From Candidatus Hydrogenedentota bacterium (GTDB taxonomy: Bacteria > Hydrogenedentota > Hydrogenedentia > Hydrogenedentales > CAITNO01), in assembly GCA_007124105.1 (NCBI GenBank), contig SLFT01000321.1:1-5723 (forward strand): a DNA stretch of 5,723 nucleotides, read 5' to 3'. How positions within the stretch are numbered: the stretch's first letter is position 1; every line of letters starts with the position of its first letter. Positions 5,539 to 5,723 of this stretch are shown piece by piece. The notes under the pieces were generated by a model that saw only the letters and a program-made list of their open reading frames with translations, had not been told where the DNA came from and did not search any database. The position numbers were made by a program, and so were the translations under genes.

Positions 5539-5723
5539 ATGCGTTTAATTAGTTGTATGATGTTCGTACTATGTGCAATGCCTCATTTGTACGCTTCCGA
5601 ATGCGAATCGCTGACCCTGTCGGATTCGCTAGACGGCTGGCGCATCCTCAGCGGCGAATGGCGCATTGAGGACAGCGCCATTATCGGGCGCGTGGCCAAG
5701 GACGAAAACGGCTGGCTGCTCTA
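5539..5723 (+). CDS. Secreted DUF1080-like protein (3-keto-disaccharide hydrolase family), N-terminal fragment
   Basis: The frame runs open from the ATG to the window edge, giving 61 residues. The start is supported by AGGAGA eight bases upstream. Residues 1-19 form a signal peptide (short basic start, a hydrophobic core of Leu, Ile, Met, Phe and Val, then Leu-Tyr-Ala before a likely cut at 19/20), so the product is exported. The mature start carries LSDSLDGWRILSGEWRIED followed by Ser-Ala-Ile-Ile-Gly and later Gly-Trp-Leu-Leu. The pattern Asp-Gly-Trp ... Gly-x-Trp-x-Ile/Val-Glu-Asp-x-x-Ile-x-Gly ... Gly-Trp-Leu is typical of the opening strands of DUF1080 / 3-keto-disaccharide hydrolase-like domains, which have a concanavalin-like jelly-roll fold and act on or bind sugars. 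Other laminin-G-like lectin domains share part of this pattern, so the family is probable rather than certain. Cys6, Cys12 and Cys22 are present, but there is no clear lipobox. The gene diverges from pbpC. Confidence 0.7.
   Translation, partial: MRLISCMMFVLCAMPHLYASECESLTLSDSLDGWRILSGEWRIEDSAIIGRVAKDENGWLL

Noticed and set aside
5211..5552. A plus-strand frame with a signal-peptide-like start
   Set aside because: It starts at TTG without a Shine-Dalgarno, turns Arg/Gly/Cys-rich after about 20 residues, and runs through the well-supported start of the next gene.

Overview
This window carries two complete, convergent housekeeping genes framed by two gene fragments cut off by its edges. The long, moderately GC-rich coding regions, strong GGAGG-type ribosome binding sites and a PbpC-type bifunctional peptidoglycan synthase point to a Gram-negative-type bacterium. 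The truncated last gene resembles the secreted DUF1080 (3-keto-disaccharide hydrolase-like) proteins common in Planctomycetes, Verrucomicrobia, Lentisphaerae and Hydrogenedentes. An origin in that broad group is my inference and is only weakly supported.

Layout: (1) 1-134, the C-terminal tail of an unidentified membrane protein, followed by a strong intrinsic terminator at 174-214. (2) 215-557, a gene-free stretch of about 340 bases that forms the promoter and leader region of dnaK. It has several inverted repeats, including one with 8-9-8 geometry, and a near-perfect Shine-Dalgarno. (3) 558-2498 (+), a complete dnaK (Hsp70) without grpE, dnaJ or hrcA beside it in the window. (4) 2499-2661, a convergent intergenic gap with a GC-rich hairpin. 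(5) 2662-4992 (-), a complete pbpC. (6) 4993-5538, mostly non-coding; on the minus strand it holds a short protein-like stretch (5051-5251) that looks like the C-terminal end of a serine hydrolase (class C beta-lactamase family) and is probably a gene remnant. (7) 5539 to the window end (+), the secreted N-terminus of a DUF1080-like protein.

The genes do not form one operon. The first fragment ends at its own terminator, dnaK is apparently monocistronic, pbpC runs towards dnaK, and the last gene diverges from pbpC. DnaK acts in cytoplasmic protein folding, PbpC in periplasmic peptidoglycan synthesis, and the last protein is exported and probably handles carbohydrates. I see no CRISPR array, insertion sequence, tRNA, rRNA or defence system, and nothing that amounts to a new biological system. 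The items most worth a second look are the possible dnaK operator and the hydrolase remnant.
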